From an uncultured Rhodospira sp. (GTDB lineage: Bacteria > Pseudomonadota > Alphaproteobacteria > Rhodospirillales > Rhodospirillaceae), in the NCBI RefSeq assembly GCF_937138205.1, contig NZ_CAKZOT010000091.1, positions 1-64,000 of the forward strand: a stretch of 64,000 nt of DNA, written 5' to 3'. The position numbers and the translations under genes are program-made. Below the pieces are notes generated by a model. The model worked only from the letters and a program-made list of their open reading frames with translations. It had not been told where the DNA came from and did no database searches. Below are positions 32,398 to 41,713 of this stretch, in pieces (the first letter of the stretch is position 1; the number at the start of each line of letters is the position of its first letter).

Positions 32398-32766
32398 CCT
32401 TGCCTCCCGCGCAATCCACTTTCCCCAGCGCTCGAATGGTAGCCCCGCCAAAGTGGATCCGCGCCCCCCAATTGGGGGGCAAAAGGAAAATCGGGCTGCC
32501 GTCTCAAGACGACTGATGGTATTGGCATGGGGCGGAGCCAATCCTTCCGCCCTCTCTCTTCCTTTAATTGCGTCAGATGGATTGTTTCGGCCTTTCGTGG
32601 GGCTTTCTATGAGGCAGTTGCGGATACGGTGTTGTTGCGCGCTTGGTGGTCATTGCACTCTGACCCCCTGCGGTCCGTTGTGGACGCACGCATTTCGGGT
32701 CGTGGTTTCGGATCGACGCGACACGCGTGACCGGTGACACGACGCAAGGACGGTGGCGAACACCCG
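32398..32766. other. Divergent intergenic region before the LuxR-type gene
   Basis: 369 bp, locally AT-richer than its surroundings around 32560-32700. It contains the 18-bp palindrome at 32463 and presumably the promoters of the small gene and the regulator. No convincing coding sequence; the open frames here have poor composition. Confidence 0.5.
32463..32480. promoter_or_regulatory. Perfect 18-bp palindrome GCCCCCCAATTGGGGGGC
   Basis: Both halves match exactly with no spacer, between divergent genes. This looks like a dimer-binding operator rather than a terminator, because it has no loop. The binding protein is unknown; the LuxR-type protein 290 bp away is one candidate. Confidence 0.45.
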
Positions 32767-33930
32767 ATGAGCCGATGCCCCATTCCCCCCGAAAATCGCG
32801 TCCGCCGCGCCCTGGAGCTTTCACCCCGGCTCTACGACGCCGCGCTCGATCCGACGAAATGGCCGGGCGTGTTGCGCGCGTTGCGACTCCTGTTCCAGGC
32901 CGAGGCCGCGCAGTTCAATCTGGCGCGCCGGAGCGAGCCGGCCCTGTTGCTGTCGTACGATGATGGCGTGACCGAGGAACAGAAGCGGGCGTTTCTGACG
33001 TACGACGATTTCGCCCACGCCGACCCGAGAACGCCCCATGTCGTCGGCCGGAATTTCCGGCCTCATCACTGCCGCGAGTTCCTGGAGGACACCGTCTGGC
33101 GGTCCAGCGAAACGTACAAGAAGCTGCACGAACCGTGGGGCCTCGACTATACGCTCTGGTACAGCGTCCCGTCGGAGGACGCCGACCTGATCGCGATTCT
33201 GGCATTCACCCGGCACGAGTCGGTCGGTCCCTTCACCCAGGACGACCTGGATCACCTGTCGCTGTACGTGCCGCACCTGCGCCGGGCCATCGACGTCGCC
33301 GTCAGCCTGGCGTCGGCGCGAGCCGGCCGCACTGCGTTCGCCAAGGTCTTCGACCGGGTCGAGGCGGCGGTGCTGATCGTCGATCGCTTCGCCATGCCGG
33401 TGCACGCCAATCCGGCGGCGCGGGAGTTGCTCGACGAGGGGCGGGCGTTGTCCGACGCCCACGGTCCGCTGTGCGCCACCGACGGGCCGAGCACGGAGCG
33501 CCTGCGCGCCGTCATCCAGGAGGCCGGCGTGGCCGGCATGACGGGCCAGCCCTTTTCCCCCGTCGACATGACCGTGAACGCCCGGGACGGCGGCCGGCCG
33601 GTCTATGTCTCCATCTCGTCCCTGGCCGACGACGCCCGCGAGACCGCCGGCCTGTCGCCCGACATCGCGCTGGTGGGCGTGTTCATCACCGATCCCTCGC
33701 GACAGTTCGAGACCGATGGCGAGCGCCTGCAACGCCTGTTCGGCCTGACGCACACCGAGACGCAAATCCTGGAGGCGTTGGCCCGCACGGGATCGGCGCG
33801 CAGGACCGCCGAGGCCACCGGGCGAGGATACGAGACGGTGCGCAAGCACATCAAGATCATCCGCGACAAGATGGGGGCGACGTCGCAGGTGGATCTGGTG
33901 CGCATGGCGGCCGAGACGCGGCAGCGGTGA
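32767..33930 (+). CDS. LuxR-type HTH regulator with N-terminal sensor region
   Basis: 387 residues if started at the ATG at 32767; a GTG at 32734 is an alternative, and neither has a good Shine-Dalgarno. The N-terminal about 180 residues are GAF/autoinducer-like in pattern (PWGLDYTLWYSVPSEDADLI), the middle resembles a PAS fold (AAVLIVDRFAMPVHANPAAR), and the C-terminal about 65 residues are a LuxR HTH: LFGLTHTETQILEALARTGS, ARRTAEATGRGYETVRKHIK, IIRDKMGATSQVDLVRMA. The ligand is unknown and no LuxI is nearby. The gene ends just before repeat copy 3. Confidence 0.82.
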   Translation: MSRCPIPPENRVRRALELSPRLYDAALDPTKWPGVLRALRLLFQAEAAQFNLARRSEPALLLSYDDGVTEEQKRAFLTYDDFAHADPRTPHVVGRNFRPHHCREFLEDTVWRSSETYKKLHEPWGLDYTLWYSVPSEDADLIAILAFTRHESVGPFTQDDLDHLSLYVPHLRRAIDVAVSLASARAGRTAFAKVFDRVEAAVLIVDRFAMPVHANPAARELLDEGRALSDAHGPLCATDGPSTERLRAVIQEAGVAGMTGQPFSPVDMTVNARDGGRPVYVSISSLADDARETAGLSPDIALVGVFITDPSRQFETDGERLQRLFGLTHTETQILEALARTGSARRTAEATGRGYETVRKHIKIIRDKMGATSQVDLVRMAAETRQR

Positions 33931-33946
33931 GGGGCGGTCTCGGTCC

Positions 33947-34118
33947 GGGCGACGATAGAATTGACTCGCCCGGCATTCGCGACGCCCAGCCGGCGTTGTT
34001 GAGTCTTTGTTTTTCTCGCCGCAGCGCCCCTTTTGGGGCGCGCGGCTCCGCCGCTTCGCGGCGCCGGCGCAGTCGCGCCGGCCGGCCGTCGAATGAAGTC
34101 ACTTCATTCGACGGCCGG
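33947..34118. repeat. Hairpin-mosaic repeat, copy 3
   Basis: 172 bp. The left module GGGCGACGATAGAATTGACT (33947) and GAGTCTTTGTTTTTCTCGCC (34001) match copy 1; the GCGCCCC TTTT GGGGCG hairpin follows, then GCCGC/GCGGC and GGCGC stems. It ends in an 18-bp perfect inverted repeat around one base (34082-34099, 34101-34118; core GTCGAATGAAGT), 3 bp from the hisE stop. GANTC sites are at 33963 and 34001. It separates two convergent genes and may end transcription both ways. Confidence 0.82.
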
Positions 34119-34120
34119 TC

Positions 34121-34480
34121 TTACGAGGCGCCCCGGTTGGCCTTTTCCTCCAGCCCGGAGTTTCCGAAACGGCGTGCCAGTTCGGCCCACACCTGCTCCG
34201 GGGCAACGCCCGTCTGTGCCCACAGCACGCTGAGGTGATAGAGCAGGTCGGCGCTTTCGGTGACCACCGCGTCCGGTCCCTCGGCCAGGGCGGCGATGAC
34301 CACTTCGGTCGCCTCCTCGCCCACCTTCTGGGCGATCTTGTTCGGCCCCTTGGCGAACAGCTTGGCGGTGTAGGAGGACGCCGGGTCGGCGCCCTTGCGG
34401 CTGTCCACCACCCGGCTCAGGTGGTCGAGCACGCGGGCGTCGACGGGTACGCTCTCAGAAGAGGTGTCGGGGGCTGTCAC
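34121..34480 (-). CDS. hisE: Phosphoribosyl-ATP diphosphatase
   Basis: Second step of histidine synthesis. 119 residues from a GTG at 34480 behind GGGAGGA; this overlaps the hisF end by 26 bp. [40 protein letters not shown] and [20 protein letters not shown] form the MazG-like helical fold with the EExxE and ESAD metal ligands. Last gene of hisHAFE, followed by repeat copy 3. Confidence 0.93.
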   Translation of the reverse strand: MTAPDTSSESVPVDARVLDHLSRVVDSRKGADPASSYTAKLFAKGPNKIAQKVGEEATEVVIAALAEGPDAVVTESADLLYHLSVLWAQTGVAPEQVWAELARRFGNSGLEEKANRGAS

Positions 34481-35243
34481 AGGGTTCCTCCCGCACCGCG
34501 ATGCCAGCGGCGCGCATGTGCGCCTTGGCCTCGCCGATGGTGTGTTCGCCAAAGTGGAAGATGGACGCGGCCAGGACGGCCGTGGCGTGGCCGTCGCGGA
34601 TGCCCTCGACCAGGTGGTCGAGCGTGCCCACGCCGCCCGAGGCGATGACCGGCACCGTCACGGCGTCGGCGATGGCCCGCGTCAGCGGAATGTCGAAGCC
34701 CTGCCGCGTGCCGTCACGGTCCATGCTGGTGAGCAGGATTTCGCCCGCGCCCAACTCGACCATGCGCTTCGCCCAGCCGACGGCCTCGATGCCGGTGGGC
34801 GTGCGGCCGCCGTGGGTGAAGATCTCGAACCGGTCCTCGCTTACTCGCTTGGCGTCGATGGCCACGACGATGCACTGGGTGCCGAACTTCTCGGCCGCCT
34901 CGCGCACGAACTCGGGGGTCTTCACGGCCGCCGTGTTGATGGACACCTTATCGGCCCCGGCCAGCAGCAGCCGGCGCACGTCCTCGACCGTGCGTACCCC
35001 GCCGCCCACCGTCAGCGGCATGAAGCAACGCTCGGCGGTGCGGGCGACCACGTCGTACAGCGTCTCGCGGTTGTCGCTGCTGGCGGTAATATCCAGAAAG
35101 CATAGCTCGTCCGCGCCGGCGGCGTCGTACACCGTGGCCTGCTCGACCGGATCGCCGGCGTCGCGCAGGTCGACGAAGTTGACCCCCTTGACCACGCGGC
35201 CGTCCTTGACGTCCAGGCAGGGGATGATGCGCATCTTCAGCAT
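34455..35243 (-). CDS. hisF: Imidazole glycerol phosphate synthase, cyclase subunit
   Basis: 262 residues, TIM barrel. [20 protein letters not shown] carries the catalytic Asp; [20 protein letters not shown] and [16 protein letters not shown] the second catalytic Asp; [20 protein letters not shown] the phosphate site. It takes ammonia from HisH to make imidazole glycerol phosphate and AICAR. Its start overlaps the hisA end by 7 bp. The ORF opens MLKMRI; a start at the internal ATG is possible. Confidence 0.97.
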   Translation of the reverse strand: MLKMRIIPCLDVKDGRVVKGVNFVDLRDAGDPVEQATVYDAAGADELCFLDITASSDNRETLYDVVARTAERCFMPLTVGGGVRTVEDVRRLLLAGADKVSINTAAVKTPEFVREAAEKFGTQCIVVAIDAKRVSEDRFEIFTHGGRTPTGIEAVGWAKRMVELGAGEILLTSMDRDGTRQGFDIPLTRAIADAVTVPVIASGGVGTLDHLVEGIRDGHATAVLAASIFHFGEHTIGEAKAHMRAAGIAVREEPCDSPRHLF

Positions 35244-35998
35244 GGCCGCGCCCCTTCGTCCTCTGGCCCGTCCTCGGCCAGCACCGCCAGCGCCGCGCGC
35301 GGATCGAGCCGCCCGTCGTACAGCGCCCGGCCGCTGATGACGCCGATGATGCCGCTGGCCCGGCGGCGGGCCACGGCGCGCACGTCGTCCAGCGAGGAAA
35401 TGCCGCCCGACAGGATCACCGGCGTGGTCAGCCGCTCGGCCAGCGCGGCGGTGGCGTCCAGGTTGGGGCCGCCCATCACGCCGTCGCGGTCGATGTCGGT
35501 GTGGATGATGGCGTCGACGCCCGCGTCCTCGAACCGCAGCGCCAGGTCGAGCGCCGTGACCTTGGAGGTCTCGGCCCAGCCCTCCACCGCCACCATGCCG
35601 TCGCGGGCATCGATGCCCACGGCGATGCGGCCGGGGAACTCATGGCAGGCCTTGCGCACGAGGTCGGGGTCGCGCAGGGCCACGGTGCCGAGAATCACCC
35701 GGGCCACACCCTTCTCCAGCCAGAACTCGACGGTCTGCAGGTCGCGGATACCGCCGCCGAGTTGCACGGGCGTCTCGCCGACGGCCGCGAGGATGGACTC
35801 CACGGCGGCCTCGTTGACCGGGTGGCCGGAAAAGGCCCCGTTCAGGTCCACCACGTGCAGCCAACGGCTGCCGGCATCCACGAACAGCTTGGCCTGGGCG
35901 CCCGGGCTGTCATTGAACACGGTGGCCTGGGCCATGTCGCCCTTCAGCAGGCGCACGCACTGGCCGTCCTTCAGGTCGATGGCGGGAAACAGGATCAT
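35237..35998 (-). CDS. hisA: ProFAR isomerase
   Basis: 253 residues. [20 protein letters not shown] with catalytic Asp, [40 protein letters not shown] with the second Asp, and [19 protein letters not shown]. Catalyses the Amadori rearrangement of ProFAR to PRFAR. Located between hisH (4 bp upstream) and hisF. Confidence 0.97.
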   Translation of the reverse strand: MILFPAIDLKDGQCVRLLKGDMAQATVFNDSPGAQAKLFVDAGSRWLHVVDLNGAFSGHPVNEAAVESILAAVGETPVQLGGGIRDLQTVEFWLEKGVARVILGTVALRDPDLVRKACHEFPGRIAVGIDARDGMVAVEGWAETSKVTALDLALRFEDAGVDAIIHTDIDRDGVMGGPNLDATAALAERLTTPVILSGGISSLDDVRAVARRRASGIIGVISGRALYDGRLDPRAALAVLAEDGPEDEGARPC

Positions 35999-36002
35999 CG
36001 GC

Positions 36003-36647
36003 TTACGGCGTCCAGCGCAGGAAGTTGGTGATCAGGCGCAGGCCGGTGGCCTGGCTCTTCTCGGGGTGGAACTGGGTGCCGACCATGGTGTCGCGGGCGA
36101 CCATGGCGGTCACCGGACCGCCGTAGTCCACGGTGGCCAGCACCTGACCCGGATCGTCCGCCGCCAGATGGAAGGAGTGGACGAAATAGGCGTGCTGGCC
36201 CGAATGCAGCCCGGCCAGCACCGGATGATCGGCGCCGCGCAGGTCCAACTCGTTCCAGCCCATGTGCGGCACCTTCAGCGCCGGGTCGGACGGCCGGATG
36301 GCCTCGACCACGCCATCAATCCAGCCCAGCCCCTCGGTGGTGCCGTATTCGCGCCCCTCGCGGGCCATGAGCTGCATCCCCACACAGATGCCCAGGAACG
36401 GCCGGCCGCGCGTCGCCACGGCCTCGGTCAGCGCCTCGATCATGCCGTCCACCGCCGCCAGCCCGCGCCGGCAGTCGGCGAAGGCGCCAACGCCGGGCAG
36501 CACGACGCGGTCGGCCTTGGCCACCTCCTCGGCGCGGGTGGTGACGAGGACGGTGTGATCCAGATGGGCCTCCAGCGCGGCGCGTTCGAACGCCTTGGCG
36601 GCGGAGCGCAGATTGCCGGAGCCGTAGTCGATGATGGCGATGGTCAT
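36003..36647 (-). CDS. hisH: Imidazole glycerol phosphate synthase, glutaminase subunit
   Basis: 214 residues. [20 protein letters not shown] at the start; nucleophile Cys in [15 protein letters not shown]; catalytic His and Glu in [16 protein letters not shown]. Releases ammonia from glutamine for HisF. First gene of the hisHAFE block; its upstream region (about 195 bp) is shared with the divergent protease gene. Confidence 0.97.
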   Translation of the reverse strand: MTIAIIDYGSGNLRSAAKAFERAALEAHLDHTVLVTTRAEEVAKADRVVLPGVGAFADCRRGLAAVDGMIEALTEAVATRGRPFLGICVGMQLMAREGREYGTTEGLGWIDGVVEAIRPSDPALKVPHMGWNELDLRGADHPVLAGLHSGQHAYFVHSFHLAADDPGQVLATVDYGGPVTAMVARDTMVGTQFHPEKSQATGLRLITNFLRWTP

Positions 36648-36843
36648 GGGACCCGTGGTGCCCGTGCGGGGATTGGAGGACTCATGGTGCGCCTTTTAGC
36701 AGGATGAACGCGGCGGAGAAAGCGTCGCCGCGTGGCGGTTGACGGCTGCGGTGGCGGGCGGCACACGCTTGCTATGGGATTTTGTCCTGAATGCGTGTAT
36801 ACTTTTAAATCAAGGTCGCCAAAATTGCAATTCGAGGGCACGA

Positions 36844-38526
36844 ATGGGGGGAAATGCCCGCCGGAGATGCGGTCCGGACCGATCCACCTCGCGCCATACG
36901 CGATTGTGGCGCGGCCTTTCGCTTTTGATCGCGCTCAGCCTCGGTGGGTGCGGGGGCGGCGCCGCCCTGCACGATGTGCCCCCGGCCCCCGATGTCCCGC
37001 CGCTGACCCATGCGCAGGTCGAGGCCGTCGGCACCCTCGCCCTGGCCTCGGTCACCCAGGCGCCGCACGCCATCGAAGGCGGCTACCGCTCCACCGCGTG
37101 GTGCAAGGGACCGCCCAACCCCTATCATGCCCAATACACGGAAGACGCCGTCACGGGCGCGCTGTACGACGTCTTTCAGTCGGAATTGGGCAATGATCTG
37201 GGGTTCCGCGTGGTCGGCGATCCGGACGACCTGTTCCGGCGGGGCCGGGCGCGCGCCGGCGCCGAGTACCGCCTGGCGATGCGGATCGGATCGCTGCGGC
37301 TCAACCTGTGCCGCGAGGTCAACCTGCTGGGCGCCATGACCGGCATCACCGGCGAGGCCAGTGGCAGGATCAAGGTGCAGGTGCGCGACGAGAAGACCAA
37401 CGAGGTGGTGTTCGATGATTACGTCGTGGCGCGCGGCAGTGTGGACGAGCCCCCGGACAGGCCGATCGCCGATGCCCTGCGGGCCGAGGTCGTCCGCGAC
37501 GCCCTGCGGCGGCTGGCCGCCGACAACCGCTTCCGGCGGGCGCTGGTGAGCGGTGTGCCCAGCAGCGACGCCCTGCGGCGCGCCGACCCGGGCTATGGCG
37601 GCCCGGCCGTCTCGCAGATGTCCGCGGCCCCGCCGGCTGCCGGCGGCGTCGCCACCCGACAGGGCGTTTGGGGCGCCCAGGGTGGGGGATTTCAGGGCGG
37701 GGGCTTCCACCTCGTCGGCCCGCCGCTGTTCCTGGAGCCCTTCGCCGTCAATGTCGAGCGCATCCGCGCCGCCACCGTGACCGTGCTCGACATGGGCGGG
37801 CACGGCAGCGGGTTCTTCATCACCCGCGACGGCTGGGCGCTGACCAACAACCACGTCATCGACGGCGCCGACGTGTTCCGGCTGCGTCTGGTGGACGGCC
37901 GCGAGGTCTGGGCGCGGGTGGAGCGGCGTCACCCCCAACGGGACGTCGCCCTGCTGAAGGCCATGGGCCAGGGGTTCGAGGCGCTGCCGATCCGCCCGAC
38001 CCTGGCGCAGGTGTCGGAACAAACGTTCGCCATCGGCACGCCGACCGAACGGGTGCTGGGGCAGTCGGTCAGCGAGGGCATCATCAGCGCCTACCGCCCC
38101 CGCGCCCTGGACGGGATGGACGTCTACCAGGCCACCACGCCCATTCACCGTGGCAACAGCGGCGGTCCGCTGGTGGATGCCTGGGGCAATGTGGTGGCCA
38201 TCAGTCAGTCGATCATCGCCGACAACGGCGGAGCCCTGGGCAGCGGCCTGGGCTTTTTTGTGCCTATTCACGACGCCTTGCGCCACCTGGGCGTCCAGGT
38301 GGTCAACCCGACCCCGGGGGTCGCGCACGGGCCGCCGGTCGCCGCGCCGAGCGGCGCTTCGGCGGGGTATGGCGCCACTCCCGCCGGCCCCATCCCGCAG
38401 GCGCATCCCGGTCCGACGCAGCCCTATCCCGTGCAGCCGTATCCGGCGCACCCCTCCCCGCAGCAAACCTACCCGCGGCACTCCTACCCGGCGCAGCCGT
38501 ATCCGGCACCGCACCGCTGGCCCTGA
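36844..38526 (+). CDS. Trypsin-like serine protease lipoprotein with Pro/Tyr-rich tail
   Basis: 560 residues from the ATG at 36844. A basic N-terminus leads to a lipobox, LLIALSLGGC (Cys about residue 34), so it is probably membrane-anchored. Residues 40-270 form a domain I do not recognise. The protease domain (about 305-500) has all three residues: His in WALTNNHVIDG, Asp in RRHPQRDVALLKAMG, Ser in HRGNSGGPLVDAWGNV; GHGSGFFIT precedes it. There is no PDZ domain. The tail repeats QPYP-type units. Such proteins act in envelope quality control. An extended -10-like TGTATACT lies about 50 bp upstream. Confidence 0.85.
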   Translation: MGGNARRRCGPDRSTSRHTRLWRGLSLLIALSLGGCGGGAALHDVPPAPDVPPLTHAQVEAVGTLALASVTQAPHAIEGGYRSTAWCKGPPNPYHAQYTEDAVTGALYDVFQSELGNDLGFRVVGDPDDLFRRGRARAGAEYRLAMRIGSLRLNLCREVNLLGAMTGITGEASGRIKVQVRDEKTNEVVFDDYVVARGSVDEPPDRPIADALRAEVVRDALRRLAADNRFRRALVSGVPSSDALRRADPGYGGPAVSQMSAAPPAAGGVATRQGVWGAQGGGFQGGGFHLVGPPLFLEPFAVNVERIRAATVTVLDMGGHGSGFFITRDGWALTNNHVIDGADVFRLRLVDGREVWARVERRHPQRDVALLKAMGQGFEALPIRPTLAQVSEQTFAIGTPTERVLGQSVSEGIISAYRPRALDGMDVYQATTPIHRGNSGGPLVDAWGNVVAISQSIIADNGGALGSGLGFFVPIHDALRHLGVQVVNPTPGVAHGPPVAAPSGASAGYGATPAGPIPQAHPGPTQPYPVQPYPAHPSPQQTYPRHSYPAQPYPAPHRWP

Positions 38527-38528
38527 TA

Positions 38529-38674
38529 CCGCCCGACGAAATGGTTGACCGTGTCGTCGGGCGGCCGGCGCGCCTCTGGCGTCGCTCCGCGATGCCAGTT
38601 CAACCAAAACAGGGCCGGAGCTCCCGGCGCCGCTGGGCTGCGCCTGCTCAAAAAGTGGCCGCCATTTTGCGGCC
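38529..38674. repeat. Hairpin-mosaic repeat, copy 4 (right half)
   Basis: 146 bp starting 2 bp after the protease stop. It aligns along its length with the reverse complement of the right part of copy 1: CCGCCCGACGAA, GTCGTCGGGCGGCCGGCGCG, TGGCGTCGCT, CGGCGCCGCT and TGGCCGCC blocks occur in the same order. The GACTC-bearing left module is missing. Stems are partly decayed, with compensating changes in some arms. Confidence 0.72.
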
Positions 38675-38770
38675 GATATGGTCCGCCTGCACGTCACCGG
38701 ATGACAGCGCCCCCCGCCGCCGTGTTATGACAACGCAACAACCGCTCCGCTCCCCGTCGTCGGATCGCCC

Positions 38771-39757
38771 ATGCTCGCCTTCATCGTGCGTCGTCTCATC
38801 CAGTCGGTGCTGGTCATGCTGGCGGTGGCCCTGGTGGGCTTCGCCCTGTTCACCTATGTGGGCGATCCGATCAACAACATGGTCGGCCAGGACACCAGCA
38901 TCGAGGACCGCGAGCGGTTGCGCGAGGACCTGGGGCTGAACGACCCGTTCCCGGTGCAGTTCTTCCGGTTCGTGGTCAACGCCGCCCAGGCGGATTTCGG
39001 CATTTCGTATCGGCATGGCCGCCCGGTCGAGGACCTGCTGGTCGAGCGCGCCCCGGCCACGCTGGAACTGTCCTTCGCCGCCGGGCTGTTCGCGCTGTTC
39101 GTGGGTGTGCCCATGGGCATCTACACGGCCCTGAACCGGCGATCATGGCTGTCGAAGGTGTTCCTGACGGTGTCGCTGATCGGCGTGTCGCTGCCGACGT
39201 TCCTGATCGGGATCCTGCTGATCCTGGTGTTCTCGGTCTGGCTGGGCTGGCTGCCGTCGTTCGGGCGCGGCGAGACCGTGCAGTTCGGCTGGTGGAGCAC
39301 CGGGTTCCTGACCTGGGATGGCCTGACGGCCCTGATCATGCCGGCGATCACCCTGGGCCTGTTCCAGATGACGCTGATCATGCGGCTGGTGCGCGCGGAA
39401 ATGCTGGAGGTCCTGCGTACCGACTACATCAAGTTCGCCCGCGCGCGCGGGCTGTCGGCGCGGGCCGTCAACTTCGGCCATGCGCTGAAGAACACGCTGG
39501 TCCCGGTCATCACCATCACCGGCCTGCAACTGGGCAGCGTCATCGCCTTCGCCATCATCACCGAGACCGTGTTCCAGTGGCCGGGCATGGGCCTGTTGTT
39601 CATCCAGGCCATCGAGTTCGTCGATATCCCGGTGATGGCCGCGTATCTGGTGCTGGTGGCGTTCCTGTTCGTGCTGATCAACCTGATCGTCGACCTGCTG
39701 TATTTCGCCGTGGATCCGCGCCTGCGAGTGGGCGGCGGCGGAGGACAGGGGCTATGA
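38771..39757 (+). CDS. Peptide-type ABC transporter permease (DppB-like)
   Basis: 328 residues with six TM helices. LAFIVRRLIQSVLVMLAVAL at the start, RERLREDLGLNDPFPVQF, and the EAA loop YIKFARARGLSARAVNFGHA, which touches the ATPases. Ends before DppC with an ATGA overlap. Imports di/oligopeptides or related molecules with the next three genes; the substrate-binding protein is missing from the window. A murein peptide substrate is possible, given the hydrolase genes downstream. Confidence 0.92.
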   Translation: MLAFIVRRLIQSVLVMLAVALVGFALFTYVGDPINNMVGQDTSIEDRERLREDLGLNDPFPVQFFRFVVNAAQADFGISYRHGRPVEDLLVERAPATLELSFAAGLFALFVGVPMGIYTALNRRSWLSKVFLTVSLIGVSLPTFLIGILLILVFSVWLGWLPSFGRGETVQFGWWSTGFLTWDGLTALIMPAITLGLFQMTLIMRLVRAEMLEVLRTDYIKFARARGLSARAVNFGHALKNTLVPVITITGLQLGSVIAFAIITETVFQWPGMGLLFIQAIEFVDIPVMAAYLVLVAFLFVLINLIVDLLYFAVDPRLRVGGGGGQGL

Positions 39758-40704
39758 GCGCCCGGGCGAGCACCACCTGGTCCGGCCGCCTGGGCGATGC
39801 CCTGTGGCGCGCCTGGGACAGCGACCTGACGTATTCCTTCCTGCGCTCGCCGGTGACCATCGTCGCCGCCGTGGTGGCGCTGGGGCTGATCGTGGCGTCG
39901 GTGGCGGCCCCCCTGATCGCGCCCACCGACCCGTTCGCCCTGGCCACCGTCGACCTGATGGCCGCCTTCACCCCGCCGGTGTGGATGGAGGGCGGCGACC
40001 CGCAGTTCCTGTTGGGCACCGACGACCAGGGCCGCGACATGCTGTCGGCCATCCTGTACGGAATGCGGATTTCGTTGTTCGTGGGCGCCGCGTCCGTGGT
40101 GTTCGCCATGACCCTGGGGGTCGGGCTGGGCCTGCTGGCGGGCTATGCCGGCGGCTGGATTGACGCCCTGCTGATGCGCGTCGCCGACGTGCAGATCTCG
40201 TTCCCGGCCATCCTCATCGCCCTGCTGATCGACGGCGTGGCGCGCGGGATTCTGCCGCGCGAGGTGCATCACGAGATGGCGCTGTGGGTGATCATCTTCG
40301 CCATCGGCGCGCCCGGCTGGGTGCAGTACGCCCGCACCGTGCGTGGCTCGACCATGGTCGAGAAGAACCGCGAGTACGTCATGGCCGCGCACATCATGGG
40401 GGTGCACCCGGTGGTCATCGCCCTGCGCCACGTACTGCCCAACGCGATGGGGCCGGTGCTGGTGATCGCCACCATTCACCTGGCCATCGCCGTGATCACT
40501 GAGGCGACGCTGTCCTTCCTGGGCGTGGGCCTGCCGCCGACCGAGCCGTCGCTGGGGACCTTGATCCGCATCGGCAACGACTTTTTGTTCTCGGGCGAAT
40601 GGTGGATCACCATCTTCCCCGGGGTGGCGCTGGTGCTGTTGGTGTTGTCGGTCAACCTGCTGGGCGACTGGCTGCGCGACGCGCTCAACCCGAAGCTGCG
40701 ATGA
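39754..40704 (+). CDS. Peptide-type ABC transporter permease (DppC-like)
   Basis: 316 residues. LLGTDDQGRDMLSAILYGMR is the DppC-family hallmark; AAHIMGVHPVVIALRHVLPN is its EAA loop; EATLSFLGVGLPPTEPSLGT and LGDWLRDALNPKLR close it. Six TM segments. Forms the channel with the DppB-like subunit. Confidence 0.93.
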   Translation: MSARASTTWSGRLGDALWRAWDSDLTYSFLRSPVTIVAAVVALGLIVASVAAPLIAPTDPFALATVDLMAAFTPPVWMEGGDPQFLLGTDDQGRDMLSAILYGMRISLFVGAASVVFAMTLGVGLGLLAGYAGGWIDALLMRVADVQISFPAILIALLIDGVARGILPREVHHEMALWVIIFAIGAPGWVQYARTVRGSTMVEKNREYVMAAHIMGVHPVVIALRHVLPNAMGPVLVIATIHLAIAVITEATLSFLGVGLPPTEPSLGTLIRIGNDFLFSGEWWITIFPGVALVLLVLSVNLLGDWLRDALNPKLR

Positions 40705-40714
40705 GGGGCAAAGC

Positions 40715-41713
40715 ATGAGCGATCCCCTCCTCTCTGTCCGCGACCTCCGGGTCGACTTCCCCACCCGGCGGGGCGTGCTGACGGCCGTCGACGGGGTGTC
40801 GTTCGACATCCACCCGGGCGAGATCCTGGGCGTGGTCGGCGAATCCGGCGCCGGCAAGTCGCAGACCGGCGCCGCCGTCATCGGCCTGCTGGAGCCGCCC
40901 GGACGCATCGCCGCCGGCGACATCCATCTGGAGGGCCAGCGCATCGACCGCCTGTCGCAGGAGCAATTGCGCAAGGTGCGCGGCCGCAAGATCGGCGCCG
41001 TGTTCCAGGACCCGCTGACCAGCCTCAACCCGCTGTACACCATCGGCCGCCAACTCACCGAGACCATCCGCACCCACCTGCCCCTGAGCGAGGCCGAGGC
41101 CCGCGACCGCGCGGTCCAGGTGTTGGGCGAGGTGGGCATTCCCAGCCCTGCCGACCGCCTGGACGCCTACCCGCACCAGTTCTCCGGCGGGATGCGCCAG
41201 CGGGTGGTGATCGCGCTGGCCCTGTGCGTCAACCCGCGCCTGATCATCGCCGACGAGCCCACCACGGCGCTGGACGTCTCCATCCAGGCGCAGATCACCG
41301 CCCTGCTGAAACGCCTGTGCCGCGAGCACGGCACGGCGGTCATGCTCATCACCCATGACATGGGGGTGATCGCCGAGACCGCCGACCGCGTCGCCGTGCT
41401 GTACGGCGGCCGGCTGGCCGAGGTGGGGCCGGTGGACGATGTGGTCAACCGGCCGCTGCATCCCTACACCGAGGGCCTGATGGCCTGCATCCCCACCACG
41501 CACGAACGCCCGCCCCGGCTGGCGCAGATCGAGGGTTCCATGCCGTCCCTGACGGCCATGCCGCCCGGCTGTGCCTTTCACCCGCGCTGTCCGCACGCCT
41601 TCGACCGCTGTGCGGCCGAGCGCCCGCCGCTGTTCGACCATCCGCCGTCGGCCGCCGCCTGCTGGCTGTGGGCGCCGGAGGGCGCGCGCGCGACCGAGAG
41701 GGCCGCGTCATGA
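40715..41713 (+). CDS. Peptide-type ABC transporter ATPase (DppD-like)
   Basis: 332 residues. Walker [13 protein letters not shown]-loop [18 protein letters not shown], signature [15 protein letters not shown], Walker [17 protein letters not shown]-loop LITHDMG. The C-terminal extension [20 protein letters not shown] is the oligopeptide-type cysteine region reported to hold an iron-sulfur cluster in relatives. Walker A has SQ instead of the common ST, conservative for this family. Overlaps the next ATPase by 4 bp. Confidence 0.93.
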   Translation: MSDPLLSVRDLRVDFPTRRGVLTAVDGVSFDIHPGEILGVVGESGAGKSQTGAAVIGLLEPPGRIAAGDIHLEGQRIDRLSQEQLRKVRGRKIGAVFQDPLTSLNPLYTIGRQLTETIRTHLPLSEAEARDRAVQVLGEVGIPSPADRLDAYPHQFSGGMRQRVVIALALCVNPRLIIADEPTTALDVSIQAQITALLKRLCREHGTAVMLITHDMGVIAETADRVAVLYGGRLAEVGPVDDVVNRPLHPYTEGLMACIPTTHERPPRLAQIEGSMPSLTAMPPGCAFHPRCPHAFDRCAAERPPLFDHPPSAAACWLWAPEGARATERAAS

